Source: JAFKKS01 sp039808325
GTDB lineage: Bacteria > Pseudomonadota > Alphaproteobacteria > Rhizobiales > Xanthobacteraceae
Length of the DNA stretch: 38,413 nucleotides
Reading direction: 5' to 3'
Assembly: GCA_039808325.1 (NCBI GenBank)
Contig: JBDHSU010000020.1
Span: 1-38,413, forward strand
Below are positions 23,582 to 30,289 of this stretch, in pieces. How positions within the stretch are numbered: the first letter of the stretch is position 1; every line of letters begins with the position of its first letter. The notes beneath the pieces are model-generated. The model saw nothing but the letters and a program-made list of their open reading frames with translations, made no database searches and had not been told where the DNA came from. A program made the translations under genes and the position numbers.

Positions 23582-25312
23582 TTAACCCTCGTTCTTCTCG
23601 TCGGCGGCCCGTTGCTTGAGGGCGGTGCCGAGAATGTCGCCCAAGGTCGCGCCGGAATCCGACGAGCCGTATTGAGCGATCGCTTCCTTCTCCTCGGCCA
23701 TCTCCAGCGCCTTGATCGAAACGCCGATCTTGTGCGCCTTCTTGTCGAATTGCGTCACGCGCGCATCGACCTTCTGGCCGACCGAGAAGCGCTCGGGCCG
23801 CTGCTCCGAGCGGTCGCGGGCGAGGTCGGCGCGGCGGATGAAGGCGACGAGCTCGGTGCCGGCGATCTTCACGTCGAGACCGGACTCCTTCACTTCCGTG
23901 ACCTCGCAGGTGACGACGGCGCCCTTCTTGATGTCGCCGCCGGTGTCGGCCGCCGCGAAGGGGTCGCCGCCAAGCTGCTTGATGCCGAGCGAGATGCGCT
24001 CCTTCTCGACGTCGACGTCGAGAACCTGCGCCTTGACCATGTCGCCCTTCTTGTACTCCTCGATGACCTGCTCGCCGGGGCGCTTCCAATCGAGGTCGGA
24101 GAGGTGGACCATGCCGTCCACGTCGCCGTCGAGCCCGAGGAACAGACCGAACTCGGTCTTGTTCTTGACCTCGCCTTCGACTTCGCTGCCGACCGGATAC
24201 TTCTCGACGAACGCTTCCCACGGGTTGCGGATCGTCTGCTTGAGGCCGAGCGAGATGCGGCGCTTGACCGGATCGACTTCGAGGATCTGAACTTCCACTT
24301 CCTGCGAGGTCGAGACGATCTTGCCGGGATGAACGTTCTTCTTCGTCCACGACATTTCCGAAACGTGGATGAGGCCTTCGATACCCGGCTCCAACTCAAC
24401 GAACGCGCCGTAGTCGGTGATGTTGGTCACGCGTCCCTTGTAGCGCGCGCCGACCGGATACTTGGCCTCGATGCCCTGCCACGGATCGTCGAGCAATTGC
24501 TTCATGCCGAGCGAGATGCGGTGGGTCTCGTGGTTGATCTTGATGATCTTCACCTTCACCGACTGGCCGATATTGAGCACTTCGGTGGGGTGATTGACGC
24601 GGCGCCACGCGATGTCGGTGACGTGGAGGAGGCCGTCGATGCCGCCGAGGTCCACGAACGCGCCGTAATCGGTGATGTTCTTGACGACGCCCTCGATGAC
24701 CTGACCCTCTTCGAGGTTCTGCACCAGTTCCTGGCGCTGCTCGGCGCGGGTCTCTTCCAGCACCGTGCGGCGGGAGACGACGATGTTGCCGCGACGGCGA
24801 TCCATCTTGAGGATCTGGAACGGCTGCGGCTGGTTCATCAGCGGGCCGACGTCGCGGATCGGGCGGATGTCGACCTGGCTGCGCGGCAGGAACGCCACGG
24901 CGCCGTCGAGGTCGACGGTGAAGCCGCCCTTGACCTGATTGAAGATGACGCCGGAGACCTTCTCGTTGGCGGCGAACGCCTTCTCGAGCTTGCCCCAGCT
25001 TTCCTCGCGGCGTGCCTTGTCGCGCGAGAGCACCGCTTCGCCGAGCGCGTTCTCGACGCGCTCCAGATAGATCTCGACCGTGTCGCCGACCTTCAATTCG
25101 TTCTGGCGGCCGGGGCCCTGGAATTCACGGAGCGCCACGCGCCCTTCCGTCTTCAGTCCGACGTCGATGACGGCGACGTCCTTCTCGATGCCGACGACGG
25201 TTCCCTTGACGACGGAACCTTCCTGCATCTCGTTGTGCCCGAAGGATTCCTCGAGCATCGCTGCGAAATCTTCACGCGACGGATTGGCGCTGTTAGCGGT
25301 AGCGGTGGCCAT
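23582..25312 (-). CDS. rpsA: 30S ribosomal protein S1
   Basis: The protein unfolds mRNA and brings it to the 30S subunit. The 576 residues contain six S1/OB repeats, as in E. coli S1. Typical repeat cores are visible several times: GSVVKGTVVGIEKDVAVIDVG, VKNITDYGAFVDLGGIDGLLH, VTNITDYGAFVELEPGIEGLIH, VKNKTEFGLFLGLDGDVDGMVH, each cited here only in part by its pattern KxxTDYGAFV. The conserved LLHVTDIAWRRVNHP and LIHVSEMSWTKK mark repeats three and four. The start MATATANSANPSREDF is preceded by GGAG on the minus strand six bases upstream. An unusual two-hairpin leader lies upstream. cmk lies upstream of rpsA, as in most proteobacteria. Confidence 0.97.
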   Translation of the reverse strand: MATATANSANPSREDFAAMLEESFGHNEMQEGSVVKGTVVGIEKDVAVIDVGLKTEGRVALREFQGPGRQNELKVGDTVEIYLERVENALGEAVLSRDKARREESWGKLEKAFAANEKVSGVIFNQVKGGFTVDLDGAVAFLPRSQVDIRPIRDVGPLMNQPQPFQILKMDRRRGNIVVSRRTVLEETRAEQRQELVQNLEEGQVIEGVVKNITDYGAFVDLGGIDGLLHVTDIAWRRVNHPTEVLNIGQSVKVKIIKINHETHRISLGMKQLLDDPWQGIEAKYPVGARYKGRVTNITDYGAFVELEPGIEGLIHVSEMSWTKKNVHPGKIVSTSQEVEVQILEVDPVKRRISLGLKQTIRNPWEAFVEKYPVGSEVEGEVKNKTEFGLFLGLDGDVDGMVHLSDLDWKRPGEQVIEEYKKGDMVKAQVLDVDVEKERISLGIKQLGGDPFAAADTGGDIKKGAVVTCEVTEVKESGLDVKIAGTELVAFIRRADLARDRSEQRPERFSVGQKVDARVTQFDKKAHKIGVSIKALEMAEEKEAIAQYGSSDSGATLGDILGTALKQRAADEKNEG

Positions 25313-25365
25313 GCAATCTCCAGACTGTGCCGACGATTGGTGTTAAGGGCGTTACCGCATTCGGT

Positions 25366-25409
25366 CCGAAAGCCAGGATGGCCTTCGGAGCCGCCGGGAC
25401 GACCGGCGG
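25366..25409 (-). promoter_or_regulatory. Two-hairpin leader of the rpsA mRNA
   Basis: On the mRNA (minus) strand the first hairpin is CCGCCGG-loop-CCGGCGG (25391-25409, 7 bp, 5-base loop). The second is CCGAAGGCC-ATCCT-GGCTTTCGG (25366-25388, 9 pairs with one G-U). Only two bases separate them, and they end about 55 bases before the rpsA start. In E. coli S1 represses its own translation through a structured leader. A similar role here is inference. No T-run follows, so they are not terminators. Confidence 0.5.
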
Positions 25410-25665
25410 GTCGGCAGAGGTGCCGAATGACGGAACGAGGTTGATTCCGGGGCGCCGTCAACGCGGCTGCGAGCGGGGCGTGTCCTCCGACGACGAGGTG
25501 CGGTCATCCGCGCCCTCGGCCCGCTCGGGCTGCCACGTAGCGTGAACCGGGCCCAAGAAGCGGCGGATATAGCGAAAGCAGGACGCGGAAGCAAGCGAAG
25601 CGGCGCCGGCCCACGCCGAAAGAGCATCGATTTGAAGGGTTTCTCGCCCTCCCGCCGCCTGATCT

Positions 25666-25716
25666 CGCCATCCCGAGGCGCGAGACGCATTGGCGCCGAG
25701 CCTCGAAGGATGATGG
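25666..25716. repeat. Diverged half copy of the trpF-trpB palindrome
   Basis: CGCCATCCCGAGGCGCGAG followed by CGCCGAGCCTCGAAGGATGATGG matches the left half of the element at 18159-18210 in order and spacing. The element ends one base before the reversed cmk stop codon. Confidence 0.75.
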
Positions 25717-25717
25717 C

Positions 25718-26344
25718 TCAAACGCGCCGCGCGGCCTCCACGATCGCCACCGCGGCGGCGAAGGCGGCCTCGACGTCGAGCTCCGAGGTGTCGAGGACGT
25801 GCGCGTCCTGCGCCGGGGCGAGCGGGGCGACCGCGCGGCTGCGGTCGCGCTCGTCGCGCCGGCAGATGTCTTCGAGGATCCGCGCCTCCTCGACGTTCTC
25901 TCCCTTGGCGCGCAACTCCGCGGTGCGGCGGCGGGCGCGCACCTGCGGAGCGGCATCGACGTAAATCTTCACGTCGGCGTCGGGAAGAATGACGGTGCCG
26001 ATGTCGCGGCCGTCGAGTACCGCGCCGGGCGGCGCCGCGGCGAAGTCGCGCTGCAGAGCGACGAGCGCGGCACGCACCTGGGGGATCGCGGAGACGACGG
26101 AGGCCGGCTCCGCCATGCCGCGCGCCTTCAGCTTCGCTTCGTCAAGCTGCGCCACGTCGAGCGTTCGCGCCGCCGCTTCGGCCTTGGCGGGATCGTCGAG
26201 CCTGCCACCCTGCGCCACCAGCGCATGCGCGACGGCGCGATAGAGGAGCCCGGTGTCGAGATGGCGCAGGCCGAAATGCGCGGCCAGCCGCTTGCCGAGC
26301 GTGCCCTTCCCCGAAGCGGCCGGTCCGTCGATGGCGATGATCAT
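25718..26344 (-). CDS. cmk: Cytidylate kinase
   Basis: The enzyme phosphorylates CMP and dCMP with ATP, serving pyrimidine salvage and DNA precursor supply. It has 208 residues. The P-loop GPAASGKGTLGKRLA starts at residue 7, followed by the base-recognition region HLDTGLLYRAVA. VLDGRDIGTVILPDADVKIYVDA carries the conserved Gly-Arg-Asp-Ile-Gly motif (GRDIGT), and RRDERDRSRAVAPLAPA is the lid and substrate-binding region. The start ATG 26344 overlaps the aroA stop as ATGA, so translation is probably coupled. The order aroA-cmk-rpsA is conserved in proteobacteria. Confidence 0.96.
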   Translation of the reverse strand: MIIAIDGPAASGKGTLGKRLAAHFGLRHLDTGLLYRAVAHALVAQGGRLDDPAKAEAAARTLDVAQLDEAKLKARGMAEPASVVSAIPQVRAALVALQRDFAAAPPGAVLDGRDIGTVILPDADVKIYVDAAPQVRARRRTAELRAKGENVEEARILEDICRRDERDRSRAVAPLAPAQDAHVLDTSELDVEAAFAAAVAIVEAARRV

Positions 26345-27675
26345 GAGAAGTCCGCCCCGAGCCGCGTCATCATCGGCGTGAAGTCGGGGAAGCTCGTGGC
26401 GATGAAGGTGGTGTCGTCGACGGCGACGGGCTTTTCGCTCGCGAGCCCCATCACCAGGAACGCCATGGCGATGCGGTGATCCATGTGCGTCGCGACGGTG
26501 CCGCCGCCGGCGGCGCGGGATGCGCCTTCGACGATCAGGTCGTCGCCCTCGATCTCGCAGGCCACCCCGTTGGCGCGCAAGCCGTCGAGCACCGCGGCGA
26601 GCCGGTCCGACTCCTTCACGCGCAGCTCCTGCAGGCCGCGCATGCGCGTCGTTCCCCGCGCGAAGGCGGCGGCGACCGCGAGCACCGGATATTCGTCGAT
26701 CATCGACGGCGCCCGGTCCGCCGGGACGTCGACGCCGCGCAAGGACGATGCGGTCACGCGCAGGTCCGCCATGTCCTCGCCGCCTTCGGCGCGCGCATCG
26801 GCGACATCGATCGTCGCGCCCATTTCGCGCAGCGTGGTGATCAGGCCGATGCGCAGCGGGTTCATCATCACGTTTTCGAGGACGACCTCGGAGCCGGGAA
26901 CGAGCAGGGCCGCGACCAGCGGAAAGGCGGCGGAGGAGGGGTCCGCCGGCACGGTGACGGGCGCGGGGACGAGTTCCGGCTGGCCGGTCAAGGTGATGCG
27001 GCGGCCGTGGACCCCCTCGGGTTCGGTCACGACGGTCGCGCCGAAATGCGTGAGCAGCCGCTCGGTGTGGTCGCGGCTCGCTTCCGATTCGATGACGGTG
27101 GTCTTCCCCGGCGCCGCGAGCCCGGCGAGCAGAACGGCGGACTTGATCTGCGCCGAGGCGACGGGCGTGCGGTAGACGATGGGGATGGCGTCGCGCGCGC
27201 CGCGCAGGCGGATCGGCAGGCGGTCGCCGTCGGCCGCCTCTTCGGCCTTCGCTCCCATCTGGACCAGAGGATCGAGAATGCGCCGCATCGGCCGCTTGCG
27301 CAGCGAGCCGTCGCCGTCGAACGTGGCGGCGACGGGGCAGCCGGCGACCGCCCCCATCACCAGGCGGCACCCGGTTCCGGAATTACCGAAGTCGAGCGGC
27401 GCGCGCGGGGCGGCGAAGCCGCCGACGCCGACGCCGCGGATCGACCAGGCACCCTCGCCGGTGCGCTCCACGGAGGCGCCGAGCGAGCGCATCGCCTCGG
27501 CGGTATTGAGCACGTCCTCGCCTTCGAGCAGGCCCGTGACGGTGGTTCTGCCGACGGCGAGAGCGCCAAAAATCAAGGCGCGGTGGGAAATCGACTTGTC
27601 GCCGGGAACGCGGGCACGGCCGCGCAGGGGACCGGTACGGCGGGCGCTCAGGGGGCGGGCAGGGGCATGGTTCAC
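26341..27675 (-). CDS. aroA: 3-phosphoshikimate 1-carboxyvinyltransferase (EPSP synthase), class II-like
   Basis: It joins phosphoenolpyruvate to shikimate 3-phosphate in aromatic amino acid synthesis. The protein has 444 residues from GTG 27675, chosen because GGAG lies six bases upstream and the N-terminus fits the family; an earlier start at 27723 is possible. Signatures are RVPGDKSISHRA, SLRKRPMRR, SAQIKSAVLLAG, ESEASRDHTERLL, RAPSMIDEYP and LRVKESDRL. The sequence is clearly of the class II type, very like the Agrobacterium CP4 enzyme. However, the loop that reads GNAATG in CP4 is GNSGTG here (Ser99, Gly100). CP4's alanine at this site lowers glyphosate binding, so natural tolerance cannot be assumed here. 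Confidence 0.95.
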   Translation of the reverse strand: MNHAPARPLSARRTGPLRGRARVPGDKSISHRALIFGALAVGRTTVTGLLEGEDVLNTAEAMRSLGASVERTGEGAWSIRGVGVGGFAAPRAPLDFGNSGTGCRLVMGAVAGCPVAATFDGDGSLRKRPMRRILDPLVQMGAKAEEAADGDRLPIRLRGARDAIPIVYRTPVASAQIKSAVLLAGLAAPGKTTVIESEASRDHTERLLTHFGATVVTEPEGVHGRRITLTGQPELVPAPVTVPADPSSAAFPLVAALLVPGSEVVLENVMMNPLRIGLITTLREMGATIDVADARAEGGEDMADLRVTASSLRGVDVPADRAPSMIDEYPVLAVAAAFARGTTRMRGLQELRVKESDRLAAVLDGLRANGVACEIEGDDLIVEGASRAAGGGTVATHMDHRIAMAFLVMGLASEKPVAVDDTTFIATSFPDFTPMMTRLGADFS

Positions 27676-27796
27676 GGGCGGCTCCAGCAGGGATGCGCGC
27701 CTCCTATCACGACGATGTCGCACACGCTATTGACAGCGGCCTTTCAAGTCGCCAAGGGAGGGCCCGCTTTTGCGAACCCCTCCAAGGACATGAAAC

Positions 27797-28198
27797 GTGG
27801 CTAAACCCGAGCTTGGCACGAAGCGTCTCTGCCCCCATTGCGGAGCGAAATTCTATGACCTTGGGAAAGATCCGATCGTCTGCCCAAAATGCGGATCGGA
27901 GGTCGAGATCGCGCCGTTGCCGTCGCGGGGCCGTCCGGATGCGCGGACTGTCGCCGATTCGTCAGACGAGGCGGAGCCGGCCGAGGCGCAGGGCGCCGAG
28001 ATGGTCTCTCTGGAGGAGGCCGATGCCGAGGCCAGCGGCAAGAAGTCCACGGGCACGCCGGACGTCGACGTCGATGTCGACGAGGATGTCGATGACGACG
28101 CCGAGGACGATTCGACCTTCCTCGAGGAGACCGACGACGAGAACGACGACGTCTCGGATATCATTGGCAGCGACATCGAGGACGAGGAAGAGTCTTGA
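27797..28198 (+). CDS. TIGR02300 family FYDLN acidic protein
   Basis: This 133-residue protein starts with a zinc ribbon: CPHC (12-15) and CPKC (29-32) around the family signature KFYDLGKDP. A tail of about 90 residues is made largely of Asp and Glu (for example DVDVDVDEDVDDD), predicted to be disordered. The family is known from alphaproteobacteria and has no assigned function. The zinc ribbon with an acidic tail suggests protein or RNA-polymerase contacts, which is only inference. GTG at 27797 follows AAGGA by eight bases. The gene is divergent from aroA; TTGACA at 27730-27735 could be its -35 box but no good -10 follows. The position between aroA and tRNA-Ala is conserved in relatives. Confidence 0.9.
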   Translation: MAKPELGTKRLCPHCGAKFYDLGKDPIVCPKCGSEVEIAPLPSRGRPDARTVADSSDEAEPAEAQGAEMVSLEEADAEASGKKSTGTPDVDVDVDEDVDDDAEDDSTFLEETDDENDDVSDIIGSDIEDEEES

Positions 28199-28271
28199 GG
28201 CCGCGCGCAAAGTGTGGTTACGGACAGTTGCGGCGCTGACGATCCGTTAAGAGCGCGCCGGTAATTCGATC

Positions 28272-28301
28272 CGAGGCACGGACATCTCAGGCCGTGCCTC
28301 G
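28272..28301. repeat. Perfect 10-bp inverted repeat upstream of tRNA-Ala
   Basis: CGAGGCACGG (28272-28281) and CCGTGCCTCG (28292-28301) are exact complements around a 10-base loop. The repeat lies between the FYDLN gene and the tRNA, five bases before the mature tRNA. No T-run follows on either strand, so it may be a Rho-dependent end or a processing structure. Confidence 0.6.
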
Positions 28302-28306
28302 CGTGT

Positions 28307-28382
<76 letters not shown>

Positions 28383-28437
28383 ATCCCTCCCGCTTATCTC
28401 GGCTCTGAGCGCGCGTGCGCCGCTGCCGCGCGGCGCC

Positions 28438-28725
28438 TTACGGCGTCGTTCTCCGCGCCTGCGGTTTCGCCGGCGCGTCGGGAACGTTGACGACCGAGCG
28501 CCGAATGACGCGGCCGGAGCCGTCGATGCTCAGGCGCGCGCGCCGCTTGCCGTAAAAGAAGTTGAGGCGAAACGTGCCTTCGTCGGTGTCGACGCCGCGC
28601 TCGCAGAGGCTGGTGATGCGATGTTCCCGCATGAGCGCGGGGACATCCTGCGGCGAGACATCGAGCAACTCGCCGACAAGAGCGGCGTCCACCAGGAATT
28701 CGCCTTCGCTGACCGCAACTTGCAT
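28438..28725 (-). CDS. DUF6522 family protein
   Basis: This small soluble protein of 95 residues has no signal peptide or membrane segment. The core runs from EFLVDAALVGELLDVSPQDV through RITSLCERGVDTDEGTFRL to FFYGKRRARLSIDGSG, a pattern I associate with DUF6522; the tail is rich in Pro, Ala and Arg. It has a single cysteine (LCERG). ATG 28725 is chosen because GGAGG lies four to five bases upstream; an earlier start at 28749 lacks this. It is divergent from the membrane protein gene, with a putative NsrR-like site between them. The function is unknown. Its context suggests a link with nitrosative stress. Confidence 0.72.
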   Translation of the reverse strand: MQVAVSEGEFLVDAALVGELLDVSPQDVPALMREHRITSLCERGVDTDEGTFRLNFFYGKRRARLSIDGSGRVIRRSVVNVPDAPAKPQARRTTP

Positions 28726-28781
28726 GATCCTCCGCCTCCGGACGGGCAAGCGAAGCCCATCAACCTTGCCGGCATCGCTAA

Positions 28782-28804
28782 AAGATATATTTGTGATGAA
28801 TATT
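28782..28804 (+). promoter_or_regulatory. Putative NsrR-type operator 2
   Basis: AAGATATATTT, one base, then TGATGAATATT forms an 11-1-11 arrangement. Compared with the enterobacterial NsrR consensus (AAGATGCATTT-N-AAATGCATCTT), the left half matches 9 of 11 positions and the right half 7 of 11. It is a conspicuous AT-rich island in GC-rich DNA, in the divergent gap between the DUF6522 and membrane protein genes. It starts 57 bases and 46 bases from their respective start codons. Confidence 0.5.
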
Positions 28805-28827
28805 ATTTCGTTTCAAGGGACGATGCA

Positions 28828-29304
28828 ATGACGGATCAGCCGCAGGGCGGGCGCATGCGGGACGCCTCGTTTGTCGTGGTCGTCGCGATATGGCTCGGCA
28901 TGCTGGTCGGGGTTTCGTTCCTGGCCACGTCGGCGAAATTTCTCGCACCGAACCTGACGTTGCCGGTCGCGCTCGATGTCGGGCGGCACACCTTCGCGGT
29001 GTTCAACAAGGTGGAATGGGCCTTCGCGGCGGTCTCGTTGCTGATGTTCATCGCCGGCAGGCGCGCCTGGACGGTCGGAGCCGCGCTCGCCGTCACGATC
29101 GGCTTGCTGCTCGCGGAGACCGTATGGCTTCTTCCCGTGCTCGATGCTCGCGTCGGCATGATCATGGCCGGTCAGCAGCCTCCACTGTCGCAACTGCATA
29201 CGCTTTTTATCGCGTTCGAGGCCGTCAGGGTCGTGGCCTTGCTGGTGGCCGTCGGCGACGCCGCGCGCCGTCTTGTCGGCGCACCGCGGGCTCATGCGTC
29301 TTGA
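28828..29304 (+). CDS. Four-helix integral membrane protein (DUF4149/TMEM205-like, tentative)
   Basis: The 158-residue protein has four predicted transmembrane helices: about 14-37 (VVVVAIWLGMLVGVSFLA), 62-79 (EWAFAAVSLLMFIAG), 82-105 (TVGAALAVTIGLLLAETVWL) and 125-148 (FIAFEAVRVVALLVAVGD). KFLAPNLTLPVALDVGRHTF between helices one and two is conserved in similar rhizobial proteins. The size and helix layout recall DUF4149, but the match is not certain. The start at ATG 28828 follows AGGGA by eight to nine bases; the frame is open far upstream through the tRNA, which is not coding. The upstream NsrR-like site suggests control by the nearby Rrf2 regulator. Confidence 0.8.
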   Translation: MTDQPQGGRMRDASFVVVVAIWLGMLVGVSFLATSAKFLAPNLTLPVALDVGRHTFAVFNKVEWAFAAVSLLMFIAGRRAWTVGAALAVTIGLLLAETVWLLPVLDARVGMIMAGQQPPLSQLHTLFIAFEAVRVVALLVAVGDAARRLVGAPRAHAS

Positions 29305-29312
29305 TCGTTCCT

Positions 29313-29618
29313 TTAGGATACAGGCGTCGTGGCCCGATAGAACTCGACGAACATGCGCCCGGGCTCGATAAATTCGACACGGTGCGGCACTTCCGATTCG
29401 ATGACGACGGTGTCGCCGGCCGACGCAACGCGTTCGCCGTGATGCGGCGCTTCCAGGCGAAAGATAAGCGTTCCTTCGAGGACGTGAAGAAGCCCCCAGG
29501 TGCCGGCCTTGGTCGAATGCGCGGCACGCAGCTTCGCCGGCAGATTGTCCGAATTGAACTCGGGGGAGCGGCCATAGGCCTCAAACCCCGCGGGGAGTTC
29601 GGTCGGGATGCCCGCCAT
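29313..29618 (-). CDS. YeaR-like DUF1971 cupin
   Basis: This is a small cupin-fold protein of 101 residues. ELPAGFEAYGRSPEF at the start, HSTKAGTWGLLHVLEG in the middle and PHRVEFIEPGRMFVEFYR at the end are the DUF1971 pattern shared by E. coli YeaR and the C-terminal part of some TehB proteins. The histidine of VPHRVEF and the glutamate of FVEFYR could bind a metal. In E. coli, yeaR is induced by nitrate and nitric oxide and is under NsrR. Here it is divergent from an NsrR-like regulator gene with an operator-like site between them, the same link. The biochemical role of YeaR proteins is not settled. Confidence 0.88.
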   Translation of the reverse strand: MAGIPTELPAGFEAYGRSPEFNSDNLPAKLRAAHSTKAGTWGLLHVLEGTLIFRLEAPHHGERVASAGDTVVIESEVPHRVEFIEPGRMFVEFYRATTPVS

Positions 29619-29686
29619 CGTCGCGTCCTCGCTTGACGTTTGCGCCGCGTTTCGAAGCCTTCATTTTCGGCACGGCGCGCTTGCAA

Positions 29687-29709
29687 AAGATATGCTGTAA
29701 GTGCATCTT
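29687..29709 (+). promoter_or_regulatory. Putative NsrR operator 1
   Basis: AAGATATGCTG, one base, then AAGTGCATCTT is an 11-1-11 inverted repeat, 7 of 11 pairs being symmetric. The right half matches the enterobacterial NsrR half-site at 10 of 11 positions, the left at 6 of 11. It lies in the divergent gap between the DUF1971 cupin gene and the Rrf2 gene, 56 bases before the latter's start, a good position for repression of both. Confidence 0.62.
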
Positions 29710-29765
29710 TAGCGAACTTTTTTTATCTTCGTCTCCGCGCGGCTTGCGCGTCGCAGGGCATCGCA

Positions 29766-30191
29766 ATGCGTTTGACCGATTTTTCCGACTTTTCCCTGCG
29801 CATCCTGATGTATGCGGCGGCGCGCGGCGACCGGCTGATCACGATCGAGGAGACCGCCGCCGTTTACGGCATCTCGCGCGCGCACCTGATGAAGGTCGCG
29901 AACCAGCTTACCCGCGCCGGCTACCTGAAGGCGGTGCGCGGCCGCTCCGGCGGGCTGACGCTCGCCAAGCGGCCGGAGAAGATCCGCCTGGGCAACGTGT
30001 TGCGCGACACGGAACCGGACTTCGCGCTGGTCGAGTGCTTCGCGTCAGACAACAAATGCCTGATCTCGCCGTGCTGCCGCCTGCGCGGGGTGTTGAACGA
30101 GGCGCTCTCCGCCTTCACCGCCACGCTCGACCGCTACACGCTGGCGGACCTGATGCTGCGGCCGGAGGATTTCGGCGTCCGCGCGGCCTGA
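29766..30191 (+). CDS. nsrR: Rrf2 family regulator, NsrR type
   Basis: This 141-residue winged-helix repressor starts MRLTDFSDFSLRILMYAA, as in NsrR. The recognition region GISRAHLMKVANQLTRAGY (about 35-53) is followed by the wing VRGRSGGLTLAK. The cluster-binding cysteines are Cys91, Cys98 and Cys103/Cys104 in ECFASDNKCLISPCCRL, which fits the three-cysteine pattern of NsrR. Known NsrR proteins hold an iron-sulphur cluster, bind DNA as repressors and release it when nitric oxide attacks the cluster. ATG 29766 gives the family N-terminus. The upstream site at 29687 would allow autoregulation. RirA and IscR are alternatives, but the N-terminus and the YeaR neighbour favour NsrR. Confidence 0.87.
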   Translation: MRLTDFSDFSLRILMYAAARGDRLITIEETAAVYGISRAHLMKVANQLTRAGYLKAVRGRSGGLTLAKRPEKIRLGNVLRDTEPDFALVECFASDNKCLISPCCRLRGVLNEALSAFTATLDRYTLADLMLRPEDFGVRAA

Positions 30192-30226
30192 CTCGCAGGC
30201 GCGTTTCTTCGCGCGGCGCACCTATG

Positions 30227-30254
30227 AAAAGCCCGCGCCCCGTGGGGCGCGGGC
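30227..30254 (-). terminator. Terminator after the aldehyde dehydrogenase gene
   Basis: GCCCGCGCCCC and GGGGCGCGGGC form an 11-bp perfect stem with a 2-base loop (30231-30254). On the minus strand it is followed by TTTT. It lies 36 bases after the aldehyde dehydrogenase stop and also downstream of the convergent nsrR gene, where no T-run follows. Confidence 0.82.
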
Positions 30255-30289
30255 GATCGCGACGATGTGTTGCGCGAGACGATCGCGGC

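Larger units (their letters stand above)
25313..25717. other. 405-base gap between cmk and rpsA
   Basis: The part next to rpsA (25366-25409) holds two hairpins of the rpsA leader. The part next to cmk (25666-25716) is a half copy of the palindromic repeat found between trpF and trpB. The rest (25410-25665) holds no convincing gene; rpsA promoter elements are expected here but I cannot place a clear -35/-10 pair. Confidence 0.6.

Noticed and set aside
23612..25444. A 610-codon open frame antisense to rpsA
   Set aside because: Its Asp/Leu/Val/Glu-rich sequence mirrors S1 repeats on the other strand and contains no independent domain.
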